This document shows, in pieces, positions 63,507 to 64,000 of a DNA stretch of 64,000 nt. The position numbers were made by a program, and so were the translations under genes. The stretch is taken from the NCBI RefSeq assembly GCF_000069785.1, contig NC_010528.1:1922001-1986000 (forward strand), in the 5' to 3' direction. Each line of letters starts with the position of its first letter. Position 1 is the stretch's first letter. Source of the DNA: Cupriavidus taiwanensis LMG 19424. GTDB lineage: Bacteria; Pseudomonadota; Gammaproteobacteria; Burkholderiales; Burkholderiaceae. Below the pieces are notes generated by a model. The model searched no databases and had not been told where the DNA came from. It saw only the letters and a list, made by a program, of their open reading frames with translations.

Positions 63507-64000
63507 TCAACGCAGCCGCAGGAGCCGCTTGATGCCGTACCACTGGTGGGCCAGGAAGCCCGCGCCGTAATCGTGGCCCTTGCCCACCGGCGGCGGCAGC
63601 TGGTCGCGGATGCCGGTGGGATGATAGGTCTCGGTAAAGACCGCGGTGCCGAACAGCATGTCCCACCAGGGAAAGATCACGCCGTAGTTGCAGCCGCCGA
63701 GCTTTGACGGCGCGCCGTCGGCTTCGTGGCCGATGCCGACGGCGTGGTGGGTACGGTGAAAGCGCGGCGAGATCAGCAGCCGTTCGCCGATCGTGCCGAA
63801 ATGCATCCGGACGTTGGCATGCTGCAGGCTCTGCAGCAGCTGCGACAGCGCCACCAGCATCACATACTGCGACGGCTCCACGCCCACGCCCAGCGCCACC
63901 AGCGCAAACACGAGGTCGCGCAGCATGTCGTCCAGCAGGTGATTGCGGTTGTCGCTCCACAGGGTCATCTGGCGCTGGCTGTGGTGCACCGCATGCAGGT
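63507..64000 (-). CDS. Sterol desaturase family membrane protein, 3' part (cut by window edge)
   Basis: The C-terminal about 164 residues of a membrane di-iron hydroxylase, continuing beyond the right edge. The visible histidine clusters are HAVHHS at the cut edge and HRTHHA, with VIFPWWDMLFGTAVF as the family's C-terminal block. It is a second member of the family in the window (see 9846-10709) but not a close copy. Substrate unknown. Confidence 0.85.
   Translation of the reverse strand, partial: LHAVHHSQRQMTLWSDNRNHLLDDMLRDLVFALVALGVGVEPSQYVMLVALSQLLQSLQHANVRMHFGTIGERLLISPRFHRTHHAVGIGHEADGAPSKLGGCNYGVIFPWWDMLFGTAVFTETYHPTGIRDQLPPPVGKGHDYGAGFLAHQWYGIKRLLRLR

Overview
The window is a high-GC chromosomal stretch from a betaproteobacterium of the Burkholderiaceae, most like Cupriavidus or a close Ralstonia relative. 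The indications are a 217-residue LexA, an orphan Bug (TctC-type) binding protein, an FNR-controlled cbb3 oxidase cluster, the rimP-nusA-infB-rbfA-truB operon, and an odh operon whose third gene is a dedicated lpd. Almost everything is housekeeping or core metabolism. I saw no transposase, integrase, phage gene, CRISPR array or rRNA.

Layout. 1-6.8 kb: the 5' end of an asparaginase gene, lexA with two SOS boxes, several small genes, and an AT-richer acyltransferase gene lying between tRNA-His and two tRNA-His-like sequences. Then dusA and an FMN reductase. 6.9-12.6 kb: a hydroxyisobutyryl-CoA-hydrolase-like enzyme, a chemoreceptor, a membrane di-iron hydroxylase and typA. 12.8-17.9 kb: a MarR / NodT / EmrA / EmrB-type multidrug efflux operon. 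18.0-22.3 kb: an IclR-regulated cluster of peptidase E, a DUF1177 protein, an AroM-family protein and a Bug protein; this is the least understood gene set here. 22.3-31.8 kb: truB, rbfA, infB, nusA, rimP, rluB and scpB, all on the minus strand. 32.4-42.2 kb: cytochrome cbb3 oxidase (ccoNOQP), its assembly genes (ccoG, a short ccoH-like gene, ccoI, ccoS, a TauE/SafE-like gene) and the FNR regulator, with perfect FNR boxes before ccoN and ccoI. 42.2-49.1 kb: zapE and the 2-oxoglutarate dehydrogenase operon (sucA-sucB-lpd). 49.4-54.6 kb: the glycerol-3-phosphate uptake operon ugpBAEC-ugpQ behind a Pho-box-like repeat. 54.7-60.6 kb: a HAD phosphatase, ntrC, ntrB, a small periplasmic protein and glnA, which has a sigma-54 promoter and NtrC-type enhancer sites. 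61-64 kb: a rhodanese, a CinA-like protein, an EI24/CysZ-like membrane protein and the 3' part of a second membrane hydroxylase.

Regulation. Several circuits can be read from the DNA: LexA autoregulation; FNR control of the oxidase and its copper ATPase, with the fnr gene at the end of the same cluster; NtrC/sigma-54 control of glnA next to ntrBC; PhoB-type control of ugp; and repeat clusters before the marR-type and iclR-type genes. The leader of the nusA operon has a good promoter followed at once by a strong terminator, which suggests attenuation or a very short RNA.

Limits. Family assignments come from recognised motifs and lengths, with no database search. Start codons were chosen by ribosome-binding sites and family length, and a few (rimP, rluB, fnr, the TauE-like gene, the iclR-type gene) use non-ATG starts.
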